A stretch of 64,000 bases of DNA from Agrilactobacillus composti DSM 18527 = JCM 14202 (GCF_001436375.1 NZ_AZGA01000088.1:223464-287463), one strand, 5' to 3'. Shown: positions 8,781-18,080, counted from the first letter of the stretch. Numbers and translations are program-made. Notes: generated from the letters alone by a model not told the origin.

Positions 8781-9902
8781 ATGACCAAAAGTAAATCACC
8801 CGTATACGGTGCAATTTTATTGTTTATTTTCTTACTCATTTTTCCGTTTATCTTCTCCATGTTTCAAGTGGGTTTATTCACCAAGTTCATGTGTTTTGCC
8901 CTCATCGCCTTATCCCTGGACTTGCTTTGGGGCTATACCGGGATTTTAAGTTTAGGCCAAGGCGTGTATTTTGGCCTGGGGGCTTATTGCATGGCCATGT
9001 ATCTTAAACTCGCTGCCAGTGGGTCGAATCTGCCTGACTTCATGCGCTCACCGGGCAGTGGTATTAGCCAATTACCTTGGATCTGGGTCCCTTTCAAGAA
9101 CCCAATCATCGCCTTGGCCTTAGTCATCATTGTCCCGGTGTTGATTTCAATCTTGATTGGCGCATTAACCTTTATCAATCGCATCAGAGGCGTTTACTTT
9201 TCGATTCTATCTGAAGCTTTAGGAGTCGTCTTTTCAGTCCTATTGGTGGGCAGTCAGTCTCTTACCGGCGGTTCCAACGGTCTGACCAATTTCTCTAATT
9301 TCATGGGTGCCAGCTTATATACCGGTAAAAGTCGGTTGATCCTATTTTATGTGACCCTGCTTATTTTGGCCTTAGTATACTTTTTGGCCTATCAATTGAT
9401 CCATCATAAGATTGGCAATGTGCTCATCGCTATCCGGGATAGTGAAAACCGTCTGCGTTTTACAGGCTATAATACGGCGGCCTATAAAATTTTCATTTAC
9501 GGCTTAAGCGCCGCAATTTCTGGCGTTGCCGGGGCCTTATATGTGCTACAAGTGGGTATCATCACCCCCAGTGATGTCGGTGTCATGTTCTCCATTGAAA
9601 TGGTGATTTGGGTAGCTATTGGCGGCAAAGCCACGCTCTTGGGACCGGTCATCGGTGCCTTGGTGGTCAATGAATTTAAAACCGTCATCAGTAATTACTT
9701 TCCATCCCTGTGGTCATATTTTATCGGGGCCCTGTTTATCATCGTCATCTTGCTCTTCCCGCAAGGCTTTATGGGATTAAAAGCTATCCCCCATTATCTA
9801 GCTAATCGCAAAGTTGCCCGGCAGATTCGACAGCACCAAACAAACCCTAATTTAAATCAGGAGGTCCAAAACAATGTTGCTAAAACCTCAAAAGAAGACT
9901 AA
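8781..9902 (+). CDS. urtC: Urea ABC transporter permease UrtC
   Basis: A 373-residue LivM-type permease with multiple membrane spans, containing SLDLLWGYTGILSLGQGVYFGLGAY and a C-terminal HQTNPN tail. ATG 8781 follows AAAGGAAGGA. An earlier ATG at 8745 overlaps urtB and has no ribosome-binding site. The 3' end overlaps urtD by 29 nt, indicating translational coupling. Confidence 0.92.
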   Translation: MTKSKSPVYGAILLFIFLLIFPFIFSMFQVGLFTKFMCFALIALSLDLLWGYTGILSLGQGVYFGLGAYCMAMYLKLAASGSNLPDFMRSPGSGISQLPWIWVPFKNPIIALALVIIVPVLISILIGALTFINRIRGVYFSILSEALGVVFSVLLVGSQSLTGGSNGLTNFSNFMGASLYTGKSRLILFYVTLLILALVYFLAYQLIHHKIGNVLIAIRDSENRLRFTGYNTAAYKIFIYGLSAAISGVAGALYVLQVGIITPSDVGVMFSIEMVIWVAIGGKATLLGPVIGALVVNEFKTVISNYFPSLWSYFIGALFIIVILLFPQGFMGLKAIPHYLANRKVARQIRQHQTNPNLNQEVQNNVAKTSKED

Positions 9903-10671
9903 TCCTCAAGCAGGCGCCAAACCAATTTTAAACTTAAAAGACATCAGCATTTCCTTTGGTAATTTTCAAGCCATTAAAAATGTTTCGACAACTGTTTATG
10001 AAAATGAAATTCGTTGTTTTATCGGTCCCAATGGGGCTGGAAAAACTACGATTTTGGATGCTATTTGTGGTAAAAGTCCGATCACCAGTGGCCAAATCAC
10101 TTACTATGAAGGTCAACGCAGTCTAAACATTGAAAAGATGCGAGATTACGACATCTCTCGACAAGGTATTGCTCGCAAATTTCAGGCGCCCAGTATTTTT
10201 AACGCCCTGACCATTTGGGAAAATGTTAGTCTGGCGGTGGCCAAAGAATATTCCGTTTGGCAGGCGCTGACCAGTCACTTCACGACTGCTCAAAAAACCC
10301 GCATTCAAGAAATTTTGCATTTGATTGGTCTAGAAGCCTTGCAAGACCAATATCCTGCTCTTTTATCCCATGGCCAAAAGCAGTGGCTGGAAATCGGTAT
10401 TTTATTAGCTGCTAAACCTCGTCTATTATTGTTAGATGAACCAGTAGCCGGTATGGGCCGTAACGAAACCGAACGCACTGAGGCGTTGTTGCTGAAACTC
10501 AAAGAAAACTGCACCATCATTTGCGTGGAACATGACATGCAGTTTGTCCAAGATATTGCCGACAATATTACTGTTTTCCACGAAGGCCAAGTCTTAGATG
10601 AAGGTAGTTTTGAACGCATTCAAAATAATCCCAAAGTCATTGCCGTTTATCTGGGAAGGAATGAGGATTAA
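9874..10671 (+). CDS. urtD: Urea ABC transporter ATP-binding protein UrtD
   Basis: A LivG-type ATPase of 265 residues. Walker A GPNGAGKT is at 51-58, the unusual signature LSHGQKQWLEI is characteristic of UrtD, and Walker B is LLLLDEP. The conserved segment RKFQAPSIFNALTIWENVSLA is also typical. AGGAGG sits before ATG 9874. One of two ATPases powering urea import; it overlaps urtE by one base (TAATG). Confidence 0.94.
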   Translation: MLLKPQKKTNPQAGAKPILNLKDISISFGNFQAIKNVSTTVYENEIRCFIGPNGAGKTTILDAICGKSPITSGQITYYEGQRSLNIEKMRDYDISRQGIARKFQAPSIFNALTIWENVSLAVAKEYSVWQALTSHFTTAQKTRIQEILHLIGLEALQDQYPALLSHGQKQWLEIGILLAAKPRLLLLDEPVAGMGRNETERTEALLLKLKENCTIICVEHDMQFVQDIADNITVFHEGQVLDEGSFERIQNNPKVIAVYLGRNED

Positions 10672-11357
10672 TGTTAACCTTGCAAAATTTAGCAGCCACT
10701 TATGGGGAGGGCCGGGTAGTTGATCACATCCGTTTACAGGCCAATGTTGGCGAAGTGACTTGTTTGGTAGGGCGTAATGGCGCGGGCAAAAGCACCACCC
10801 TCAAAGCTATCATGGGGCTTATTCAAACTTCAGCTGACACCTTGAGTCTAGACGGCCAAGACCTCTTAAGCTTACCCACTTACGATCGGGCACGTTTTGG
10901 TATCGGCTATGTTCCCCAGGGTCGGGACATTTTCCAAAATATGAGCGTTCAGGACAATTTGCGCATCGGCTTAGAAGCCAACCGCCAAACCCAACATGTC
11001 CCCGACTATATATTTGATCTATTCCCGATCCTAAAGGATTTTTTAAATCGTCCCGGCGGTGATTTATCTGGGGGTCAACAGCAACAACTAGCCATTGCCC
11101 GAGCTTTAGTCACCGATCCGAAGATATTGATTTTAGATGAACCCACTGAAGGGATTCAGCCTTCGGTGATCCAAGAAATCGGGGATGTCATCACCAAATT
11201 GAAAGATAAAATGGCCATCTTGATTGTGGAACAGTATTTGGAATTTGTCTTAAAAATTGCCGATCAATGTTATTTGCTAGAAAAAGGGCAAATATTAATG
11301 TCTGGTCCAACGGCAACTATTGACCAAACGCAATTAAAACATACACTGGCTTTATAG
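10671..11357 (+). CDS. urtE: Urea ABC transporter ATP-binding protein UrtE
   Basis: A LivF-type ATPase, 228 residues, with Walker A GRNGAGKS (34-41), signature LSGGQQQQLAIARAL and Walker B ILILDEPTEGIQPSVI. The last motif is very typical of UrtE. It starts at the ATG overlapping the urtD stop. It partners UrtD at the membrane. Confidence 0.94.
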   Translation: MLTLQNLAATYGEGRVVDHIRLQANVGEVTCLVGRNGAGKSTTLKAIMGLIQTSADTLSLDGQDLLSLPTYDRARFGIGYVPQGRDIFQNMSVQDNLRIGLEANRQTQHVPDYIFDLFPILKDFLNRPGGDLSGGQQQQLAIARALVTDPKILILDEPTEGIQPSVIQEIGDVITKLKDKMAILIVEQYLEFVLKIADQCYLLEKGQILMSGPTATIDQTQLKHTLAL

Positions 11358-11378
11358 CAAAGGGAGTTGTTGGTACTC

Positions 11379-12386
11379 ATGAAACAAATCAGGCAGAGCC
11401 TGCCCTACTATGGGGGCATCGGCCTATTGCACCTCTTAGGCTTTTTGGGCCTAGCCATTGCCTGTCGCAATTATCCGGCCTTTTGGGCCATTGGCATTTT
11501 GGCTTATATTTTAGGATTACGCCACGCCTTTGATGCGGACCATATCGCCGCCATTGACAATACCGTGCGTAAACTTATCCAACAAGATCAAAAAACCGTG
11601 GGGGTGGGCTTTTATTTTTCCCTGGGGCATTCAACCGTGGTGTTGTTAATGTCAATCACCGTGGGACTTTCTGTCAATTGGGTCAGCACCCATTTACCTG
11701 TCCTACAAAAAGTTGGTGGCTTTGTAGGTTCTTTTGTATCTGGTATTTTTTTGATCCTGGTGGCCATCTTTAATCTATTCGTCCTTTGGCACTTGCTCAA
11801 ATCAGTGCGTCAATTACATAACAAACCCACTGCGGTGCAAAATTTAGATGATTTATTAGCGCCAAAGGGATTGTTAACAACTTTATTGAAACCTTTATTC
11901 AAATTTATCAAACACAGTTGGCAAATGTATCCCATTGGTTTTCTTTTCGGATTAGGCTTTGATACTGCCTCAGAAATCACCCTGCTGGCTTTGACAGCGC
12001 AATCCTCCCAACGCAACTTGCCTTTGATCGGTATTATTGCCCTGCCAATTATTTTCACCGCCGGTATGAGTTTAATGGATACCACCGACGCCGTCATGAT
12101 GTCTGGGGCTTACAAGTGGGCCTTTGACACGCCGATTCGTAAGGCCTATTACAACATTGTGATCACAAGTGTTTCCGTCCTTGCGGCTATCAGTATCGGA
12201 GTTGTGGAACTCCTACAGGTCACTGGTAACCTGTTTAACTTTAAGGGCTTATTCTGGCATTGGTTACAAGCTATAGACTTTAATTGGCTTGGTTTTGGAT
12301 TAGTCGCAGCTTTTATGCTCTTATGGTTGGTCGCCTACGGTATTTGGCGTTCAGTTATTGCTAAGAAATACGATACGCCTTATTAA
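11379..12386 (+). CDS. NiCoT-family nickel permease
   Basis: A 335-residue transporter with about eight membrane helices. It carries the NiCoT signature HAFDADHIAAIDN, the HX4DH motif at residues 49-55, and LGFDTASEITLLAL later. This family (HoxN/NixA/NicT) imports Ni2+ or Co2+ in single-component fashion. Placed 21 nt after urtE, it is probably co-transcribed with the urea transporter and supplies nickel for urease; selectivity cannot be told from sequence alone. ATG 11379 is 12 nt after AGGGAG; TTG 11370 is an alternative start. Confidence 0.88.
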   Translation: MKQIRQSLPYYGGIGLLHLLGFLGLAIACRNYPAFWAIGILAYILGLRHAFDADHIAAIDNTVRKLIQQDQKTVGVGFYFSLGHSTVVLLMSITVGLSVNWVSTHLPVLQKVGGFVGSFVSGIFLILVAIFNLFVLWHLLKSVRQLHNKPTAVQNLDDLLAPKGLLTTLLKPLFKFIKHSWQMYPIGFLFGLGFDTASEITLLALTAQSSQRNLPLIGIIALPIIFTAGMSLMDTTDAVMMSGAYKWAFDTPIRKAYYNIVITSVSVLAAISIGVVELLQVTGNLFNFKGLFWHWLQAIDFNWLGFGLVAAFMLLWLVAYGIWRSVIAKKYDTPY

Positions 12387-12400
12387 TAGTATTTTTATTA

Positions 12401-12433
12401 AATATCCTCGTATCCTTGAGGTTATTTTTTTGT
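12401..12433 (+). terminator. Terminator after the urt-nickel operon
   Basis: Short stem (CCTC/GAGG with flanking A-T pairs) followed by TTATTTTTTTG. The stem is weak but the U tract is good. Confidence 0.5.
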
Positions 12434-12539
12434 CAACTTTTAATAAATTAACCTACTAGCAACAATCCACTAACGTCAGCTTAACAAAAGAACCGTATAT
12501 TGCTTTAGTACAAAACACTTTAGGAGGTAATGGCAATAT

Positions 12540-13943
12540 ATGGCCAAAACTAAAATTTCCACAAAAGCACGTAACTTAACCTTTGGAGTGATGCTGATTG
12601 GCACGATGATCTCGTCACTGTTACAAACTGCTCTAACAACCGCACTGCCAGATATCATGAAAGATTTCCAAGTTTCAGCAACCACTGGGCAATGGCTCAC
12701 CAGTGGCTTTTCGTTAGCCATGGGTATCATGATTCCAGCTACTGCTTTTTTAATCAAGCGCTTGCCAACAAAAATTTTATTTATCGGTAGTATGACCTTA
12801 TTCGCACTGGGCTCACTGCTGTCGGCAATCGCCCCTGTCTTTATCGTCTTATTGCTGGGCCGGATCATCCAAGCCATGGGCACTGGCATCTTATTGTCCT
12901 TGACTCAAGTCGTCATCTTAACCATCTACCCCCAATCAAAACAGGGGGCTGTCATGGGTATTTATGGGCTGGCTGCCAGTGCGGCCCCGGTCATCGCCCC
13001 CACCTTAACGGGCTTGTTGATTGATTACATGAGTTGGCGGATTATTTTCTGGGTCGGTTTGGTGATTGCATTGATCGATATTGTGTTGGCCCTGGTAGCA
13101 GTGAAAAACGTCCTACCCAATAAAAAGATTGCCTTTGATTTACCATCGTTTCTACTCATTAGTGTCGCCTTCACAGGTATTTTGATCGGCTTTGGTAACT
13201 TGGGTACCACCAATTTCTTTAGCCTTGAAATTGGCCTGCCTTTACTGCTAGCCGTCATAGCAGGCATCGGTTTTGTCTGGCGTTCTGGTAAAGTGGACCA
13301 ACCCCTGTTAGATTTAACCGCCTTTCGTAATCACAATTTTCGCGTTGCTATTATCACCAGCATTTTGTTGTATGCGGTATTAATTGCGGCTTCAACGCTT
13401 TTACCAATTTACGTTCAAAGCGTCCACCACTCATCGGCCACCATTTCAGGCTTGATGATGCTACCGGGGTCTTTACTGATGACCATTATGAGTCCCATTA
13501 CTGGTCGACTTTATGATCGTTTTGGCATTCGCCCCTTGGCCTTGACCGGTACAATCTTGATGTTTGCCAGTAGCTTGTTTATGACCAATTTAACTAACAA
13601 TAGTAGTATTATTGTTTTAACGATTGCTTGGGCCGTCCGCAGTTGTGCCTTGGCTTGTGTGATGATGCCGATTGTGACTTGGAGTGTCACCACCTTAAAA
13701 AATGATGCCATCGCTTCTGCCTCTGCGTTATTGACCACACTGCGAACCATCGCTGGGGCTGTGGGTGCGGCCATTTCCGTAGCCATCATGACTTATGTTT
13801 CCAATCTCAATCACCCCAGCCAAAAAGTATTAGCCAGCGCCCAAGGCATGAATGCTGCCTTTATCGGCTTGGCAGTAATTATGGCAATTATGATCATTAT
13901 TGTCTTCATCGGCACAAAGCGTGCCAAAACCCCAGCGGCCTAG
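12540..13943 (+). CDS. DHA2-type major facilitator drug/proton antiporter
   Basis: A 467-residue membrane protein, the length of 14-helix EmrB/QacA-type exporters. The N-terminal motif LQTALTTALPDIMKDFQVS is the typical TALPxI opening, LGRIIQAMGTGILLSLTQ is motif B-like, and GIYGLAASAAPVIAPTLTG is antiporter motif C. It probably expels hydrophobic cations or drugs with the proton gradient. AGGAGG lies 12 nt before ATG 12540. The following membrane protein may be co-transcribed (25 nt gap). The substrate is unknown. Confidence 0.88.
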   Translation: MAKTKISTKARNLTFGVMLIGTMISSLLQTALTTALPDIMKDFQVSATTGQWLTSGFSLAMGIMIPATAFLIKRLPTKILFIGSMTLFALGSLLSAIAPVFIVLLLGRIIQAMGTGILLSLTQVVILTIYPQSKQGAVMGIYGLAASAAPVIAPTLTGLLIDYMSWRIIFWVGLVIALIDIVLALVAVKNVLPNKKIAFDLPSFLLISVAFTGILIGFGNLGTTNFFSLEIGLPLLLAVIAGIGFVWRSGKVDQPLLDLTAFRNHNFRVAIITSILLYAVLIAASTLLPIYVQSVHHSSATISGLMMLPGSLLMTIMSPITGRLYDRFGIRPLALTGTILMFASSLFMTNLTNNSSIIVLTIAWAVRSCALACVMMPIVTWSVTTLKNDAIASASALLTTLRTIAGAVGAAISVAIMTYVSNLNHPSQKVLASAQGMNAAFIGLAVIMAIMIIIVFIGTKRAKTPAA

Positions 13944-13968
13944 TGATATATGAGGAGGAGAACTCGCC

Positions 13969-14640
13969 ATGGCTAAGTTAAAAGTACTGTTTACCCGCCA
14001 TGCGGGCCAAAAGTCCGATCGCATGGCCTTATACAGTGCCATGGCCAGTTTTAACAATTTCGTCTTGGCTCTGGTCAAAATTGCCCTGGGTCTTTATATC
14101 CAATCCTGGTGGTTGCTGATTTTTGGCAGTTATTACGTTATCTTGCTGGCAATGCGCTTGTTACTTTTACGCTATTACACCAAACTTAGAGATCAAAAGC
14201 ATCAAGTCAGACGTTCCGCAGCTCAGCCTGACAGCCAATGGCTTGGCATCAGTGGTCTACTTTTCACGCTATTAGGCTTAAGTTTTGGCGGCTGTGCTTT
14301 GATCATGTATCGGGGTGGCTATGCGGTGCACTTCACTAAAATCATGGCCATTGCTGTGGCGACCATTGGCTTTTACAAAATCATCATGGCCGCCGTGAGC
14401 TTTTTCAAAGTCCGCAAGCTGGCCCATCGTCCGTTGCTGTTCTTAAAAGGGGTCAGTATTGTGGACGGGGCGGTGGCCGTGGTATTGACCCAATATGCCC
14501 TACTTTCCTCGGAGAATAGCCCAACTACCAACGCTGCCACCGGTCTTTTCGGCATGGGAATCGGCCTTTTGATTGTCAGCGTTGGCATTGTCATGTTGAT
14601 TAAAGCCGCAATAGTTCTCAAAACCAATGCACACGAATAG
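13969..14640 (+). CDS. Membrane protein of unknown function
   Basis: A 223-residue protein with about six hydrophobic segments, for example NNFVLALVKIALGLYI, WWLLIFGSYYVILLAM, ISGLLFTLLGLSFGGCALIM and GIGLLIVSVGIVMLI. There is a short cationic N terminus and a basic loop RDQKHQVRRS. No catalytic motif or known family was recognised. It is 25 nt after the DHA2 exporter, behind GAGGAG, and is followed by a strong terminator, so it forms the end of that transcript. Confidence 0.75.
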   Translation: MAKLKVLFTRHAGQKSDRMALYSAMASFNNFVLALVKIALGLYIQSWWLLIFGSYYVILLAMRLLLLRYYTKLRDQKHQVRRSAAQPDSQWLGISGLLFTLLGLSFGGCALIMYRGGYAVHFTKIMAIAVATIGFYKIIMAAVSFFKVRKLAHRPLLFLKGVSIVDGAVAVVLTQYALLSSENSPTTNAATGLFGMGIGLLIVSVGIVMLIKAAIVLKTNAHE

Positions 14641-14674
14641 CCCATCAAAACCTAGCCTTGGGTTTTGATGGGCT
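14639..14674 (+). terminator. Strong terminator between convergent genes
   Basis: Perfect 14-bp arms AGCCCATCAAAACC (14639-14652) and GGTTTTGATGGGCT (14661-14674), then TATTTCATT on the plus strand. It may also serve the minus-strand kinase gene. Confidence 0.8.
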
Positions 14675-14684
14675 ATTTCATTGG

Positions 14685-15740
14685 CTATTTAACTGGCAGG
14701 GTCACCTTAAACGTTGAGCCGACGCCTAATTGACTGGTCACTTCAATCTGCCCGGCTAACATCTTGACCACTCGAGATACTAGCGCAAGGCCTAAGCCGT
14801 TGCCCTTGGCGGCATGGGCTTTGTCGCCTTGATAAAATTTATCAAAAATATGTTGCTGTACTGTATCACTCATCCCCGCACCCGTATCTTGGATCGTCAC
14901 AGTCACCCGGTTAGCGGCACTTGGCGTCAAACTAACGGTAATTTTGTCCCCCTGTTGACTAAACTTAATGGCATTGGCAATCAAATTGTTCCAAACCAGG
15001 GCCAATAAAGCCCGGTCACTGGTGATTCGTAAATCGGGCATGTCCACGTCAATATCAATACCCTTGCCTTCCCAAAGACCTTCAAATTCCACCAGTACAG
15101 CGGCTAATTGTTCATTCAATAAAAAGTTATCCCGTTTGGGGATGATCAATTGATTTTCCAGCTTATTTAATTTCATCATATTAGTTATCAAGACACTGAA
15201 TTTCTGAGTGGATGCAATAATTTTCTTTGTATATATCTGTCTGGTCTCAGCATCTAGTTTTGAATCTTGCAACATGGTGGAATAATTTTGAATCACCGCT
15301 AAAGGTGTTTTTAATTCGTGAGAAATATTGGCAATGAAATCTGACTGCAGGGCTTCCACACTGCCTAACTCGGCGGCCATGATATTAAAATTCGAAATGA
15401 TTGCATCGAGTTCGTTGATGCTTTCAAAACCATGGAAGGGTTCAATACGGACATCAAAGTCCCCCTTGGTCAGCTGTTCGGTGGCATGTAAAATGGCCTT
15501 CACCGGTCGACCAATGGTGTAGCGCCGCCACAGACCGTTTAACAATGTCATTACCAAGGCCAGAGCTAATATGGCAATGAGAGTTAAAATGGCGCGGCGG
15601 CGTAGCTGGTCCGTATCTTGTGGTTGTGCTTGATATATAAGGCTGGTGCTAACGGTGACAATTAACGCACTGGATAAAAAGTAGACTAAATAATTCCCAA
15701 TACCAAAAAGACTGCGTTTAACTTGCGAATCATTATTCAT
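14685..15740 (-). CDS. Two-component sensor histidine kinase
   Basis: A 351-residue membrane kinase with two membrane helices (about 12-36 and 50-70), a HAMP-like linker and an H-box ISHELKTPLAVI with phospho-acceptor His141. An ATP-binding domain follows, with N-box NNLIANAIKF, G1 DTGAGM and G2 GNGLGLALV. Only a very short extracellular loop is present, so it probably senses a membrane-associated or cytoplasmic cue rather than a large ligand. It overlaps the response-regulator gene by 8 nt. No target gene can be assigned. Confidence 0.9.
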   Translation of the reverse strand: MNNDSQVKRSLFGIGNYLVYFLSSALIVTVSTSLIYQAQPQDTDQLRRRAILTLIAILALALVMTLLNGLWRRYTIGRPVKAILHATEQLTKGDFDVRIEPFHGFESINELDAIISNFNIMAAELGSVEALQSDFIANISHELKTPLAVIQNYSTMLQDSKLDAETRQIYTKKIIASTQKFSVLITNMMKLNKLENQLIIPKRDNFLLNEQLAAVLVEFEGLWEGKGIDIDVDMPDLRITSDRALLALVWNNLIANAIKFSQQGDKITVSLTPSAANRVTVTIQDTGAGMSDTVQQHIFDKFYQGDKAHAAKGNGLGLALVSRVVKMLAGQIEVTSQLGVGSTFKVTLPVK

Positions 15741-16407
15741 TTGGCACCGCCTTATAACCCAAGCCCCGGACCGTCACAATTTGAAATTCCGTGACATTCC
15801 GCAATTTTTCCCGGATCTTAGTCATGTAGACGTCCACGGTCCTTGTGCTAGTATTGGTATCCGCATCCCAAAACTCATCCATCAATTGCCCCCGGGTAAA
15901 GGTCTTTTTAGGATAAGACAGCAATTTATAGACCAGATCAAATTCCCGGAGGGTAAACTCAATGGGGATATCTTGATAATAGGCTAGGCGTTCATCCACA
16001 TCCATGCGAAAATCTCCCAAGGTTAATTGCTTAGCCGTTTGAATCTTCGCCCGGCGAAACAAAGCCCCAATGCGCAGGACCATTTCATCTAAATCAATGG
16101 GTTTGACCATGTAGTCGTCAATACCAACGCGAAAGCCCCGTTGTTTGGCGCCGATATCGTCTCTAGCCGTCATGAAGATAATGGGAATATTTTCGTTTAA
16201 TTTCCGGACCGTTTCGGCAAACTCAAACCCATCGACATCCGGCATCATAATGTCTGAAATAATCAGATCAAATTGGTGCTTATACATTAAGTCATAAGCC
16301 GCTTCGGCAGACAGCGCGCCATACACTTGAAAATCATGCTGTCGTAAAAAAGTTGTCACCGTGTGATTTAAATCTTGATCGTCTTCCACAATCAATATTG
16401 TCGCCAT
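15733..16407 (-). CDS. OmpR-family response regulator
   Basis: A 224-residue regulator. The receiver domain has the acidic pocket EDD (8-10), phospho-acceptor Asp52 (LIISDIMMP) and Lys in YMVKP; the C-terminal winged helix contains FTLREFDLVYKLLSYPKKTFTRGQL. ATG 16407 is 8 nt behind GGAGG. It is the first gene of the pair with the kinase and is likely its cognate partner. Confidence 0.92.
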   Translation of the reverse strand: MATILIVEDDQDLNHTVTTFLRQHDFQVYGALSAEAAYDLMYKHQFDLIISDIMMPDVDGFEFAETVRKLNENIPIIFMTARDDIGAKQRGFRVGIDDYMVKPIDLDEMVLRIGALFRRAKIQTAKQLTLGDFRMDVDERLAYYQDIPIEFTLREFDLVYKLLSYPKKTFTRGQLMDEFWDADTNTSTRTVDVYMTKIREKLRNVTEFQIVTVRGLGYKAVPNE

Positions 16408-16445
16408 ACTTATCTCCTCCAAATTGTCTTTATTATAGCAAAAAA

Positions 16446-16461
16446 GCCAGCAATTGCTGGC
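16446..16461 (-). terminator. Terminator of the small membrane-protein gene
   Basis: Perfect palindrome GCCAGCAATTGCTGGC followed on the minus strand by TTTTTT. It separates the gene at 16483-16857 from the two-component operon downstream. Confidence 0.8.
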
Positions 16462-16482
16462 CCAAACTAAGTGTATTTGTCC

Positions 16483-16857
16483 TTAATTCTTAGCAAAACC
16501 TTTAATCATCGGAATCAAGCTCAACAACATTAACATCCCGACGATACCTACAACAATGCCAATAATCAAGCTGCCAGCAACGAGGCTCAGTGCCATTCCA
16601 GTACCAAAAACCAACAGCGCCACCAGACCGAGTAAGCCAATCAACATCTGCCGCAAATTAAGTTTAGGCATTGGTTTACCCAGCATTTTGCGTCTGATCA
16701 AGGCCGTGATACCAAAGATAATCAGTCCGGTAACCCCCATAATAATTCCAGGGGTCATGGCATCCCACTCAGGTAATAGCGCCATACACATCCCTAAAGC
16801 GAAGATAACCCCGCCCAGTGTACCTAGGATCATTGAAACGAAATTTTGTTTTTGCAT
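16483..16857 (-). CDS. Small four-helix membrane protein of unknown function
   Basis: A 124-residue protein with four hydrophobic segments (for example GTLGGVIFALGMCMAL, GVTGLIIFGITALI, LLGLVALLVFGTGMALSLV and GIVVGIVGMLMLLSLI). Its N and C termini are short and polar. It has the look of lactobacillus membrane proteins encoded near two-component systems, but no function is recognised. AGGAGG-type site before ATG 16857; own terminator. Confidence 0.7.
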   Translation of the reverse strand: MQKQNFVSMILGTLGGVIFALGMCMALLPEWDAMTPGIIMGVTGLIIFGITALIRRKMLGKPMPKLNLRQMLIGLLGLVALLVFGTGMALSLVAGSLIIGIVVGIVGMLMLLSLIPMIKGFAKN

Positions 16858-17030
16858 AATTTTTTCCTCCTGTTTAACGTGGCTTTATTTAGCTATGGTC
16901 CCATTATGTCAGGAGAATATTTATAGATTACTAAAGAAATGTTGCTGTATTGTTAAAAACAATTCAAGTTTAGGATTTAAAAAAAGCGGCGTTAGACACG
17001 ACGCCGCTCCCCTGAGACTAGACAACAATA

Positions 17031-17969
17031 TTAAGGTTCAAACACCAAACGTTTATCGGTTTTGGCCTGCCAATCTTCCTGAACGTTGGCCAAGGGCCGC
17101 ACATCCACAGCTACGTTAAAGTGCCCTTTAGCAATCAGGTTGATCAATTCGGGTAAATCCTTTAAAAAAGTCTTGGTGGCAATCCCACCTTGCCCACTAC
17201 CCAGCAAGGTCAAGTTGGTGGACCGCAAAGCTGCTGCCGGTAAAACTAGGTCTGAGCCGGTAATACTGCCAATTTCCACCCAAGTTAAGGCTTGGCTATG
17301 ATCAGCGCGGGCAGTTAATAAGGGCATCATGACATTTTGACTCACATCTCCCCATAAATAATCCAATACCACATCCACTGAATCAGCGATTTTGGCAATA
17401 GCCGTCTTAAAGGCAGCATCCATTGTTAAGGGAATCTGCACGTCACTGTCTAAGGCAGCCAGTTTCGTCTGATTTCGGCCTAAAGCAATGACTTGTTTCG
17501 CCCCCAGATACTTACTGACGGCCACGGCTAAGCTTCCGGCATGCCCAGTGGCGCCTAGAACTAATACTGTTTTGCCTTGAATGTCGCCGACGCGTTCTTT
17601 AATGGCCATCCAACTGGACATGGCCGGATTGACCGAGGCGGCTACCACCGCCGGGTCGGCATATTCAGGCACGGGAATCATGGCCCGGCTGTCGGTCAAG
17701 GTTTGTTCAGCTAAAGTGCCATACACTGGGTCCGTGGCCATAAAATAAACCATTTGGCCATTGTCCAACTGTCCCACCCCATCTACGCCGGGGATAATTG
17801 GGGGCTGGACATGGCTGGAATAGTGGGTGCCTGCGGCTTTGGCCTTGACTAATTGATTCACGGAAGCGGCTTTTACATTGATTAACACTTGGGTATCCGT
17901 TGGTTTGGGTGCGGCAAAGTCTTTATATTGCGGGTCTTCTTTAAATGATTCTACTAAGGCTGCTTTCAT
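17031..17969 (-). CDS. Zinc-independent quinone oxidoreductase-like (MDR superfamily) enzyme
   Basis: A 312-residue MDR-superfamily reductase. It opens MKAALVESFKEDPQYKD, has an N-terminal GroES-like fold and the NADPH-binding motif VLVLGATGHAGSLAVAVSKYLGA. No structural zinc cysteines are present, so it resembles quinone oxidoreductases rather than zinc alcohol dehydrogenases. The start is ATG 17969 (17972 also possible) after AAGAAGG; an upstream extension would run into the divergent marR gene. It is probably repressed by that MarR protein (see the boxes at 17996 and 18053). Confidence 0.82.
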   Translation of the reverse strand: MKAALVESFKEDPQYKDFAAPKPTDTQVLINVKAASVNQLVKAKAAGTHYSSHVQPPIIPGVDGVGQLDNGQMVYFMATDPVYGTLAEQTLTDSRAMIPVPEYADPAVVAASVNPAMSSWMAIKERVGDIQGKTVLVLGATGHAGSLAVAVSKYLGAKQVIALGRNQTKLAALDSDVQIPLTMDAAFKTAIAKIADSVDVVLDYLWGDVSQNVMMPLLTARADHSQALTWVEIGSITGSDLVLPAAALRSTNLTLLGSGQGGIATKTFLKDLPELINLIAKGHFNVAVDVRPLANVQEDWQAKTDKRLVFEP

Positions 17970-17995
17970 CATATAACCTTCTTCTTTATTTTTGT

Positions 17996-18005
17996 TTACC
18001 GGTAA
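17996..18005. promoter_or_regulatory. Candidate MarR operator, site 1
   Basis: Perfect palindrome TTACCGGTAA just downstream of the -10 of the oxidoreductase promoter. A near copy, TTACCAGTAA, lies at 18053. Confidence 0.5.
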
Positions 18006-18014
18006 TATATAATG

Positions 18015-18042
18015 AGTATACAGCGATTTTTTTAAATTGCAA
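18015..18042 (-). promoter_or_regulatory. Promoter of the oxidoreductase gene
   Basis: On the minus strand TTGCAA (18042-18037), a 16-nt spacer and TATACT (18020-18015). It lies between the two TTACC(G/A)GTAA boxes. Confidence 0.55.
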
Positions 18043-18052
18043 TAATTATTTA

Positions 18053-18062
18053 TTACCAGTAA
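18053..18062. promoter_or_regulatory. Candidate MarR operator, site 2
   Basis: TTACCAGTAA, one mismatch from the palindrome at 17996, immediately upstream of the -35 of the oxidoreductase promoter and 19 nt before the marR start. Confidence 0.45.
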
Positions 18063-18080
18063 TCTAATTAGAGGTGACCC

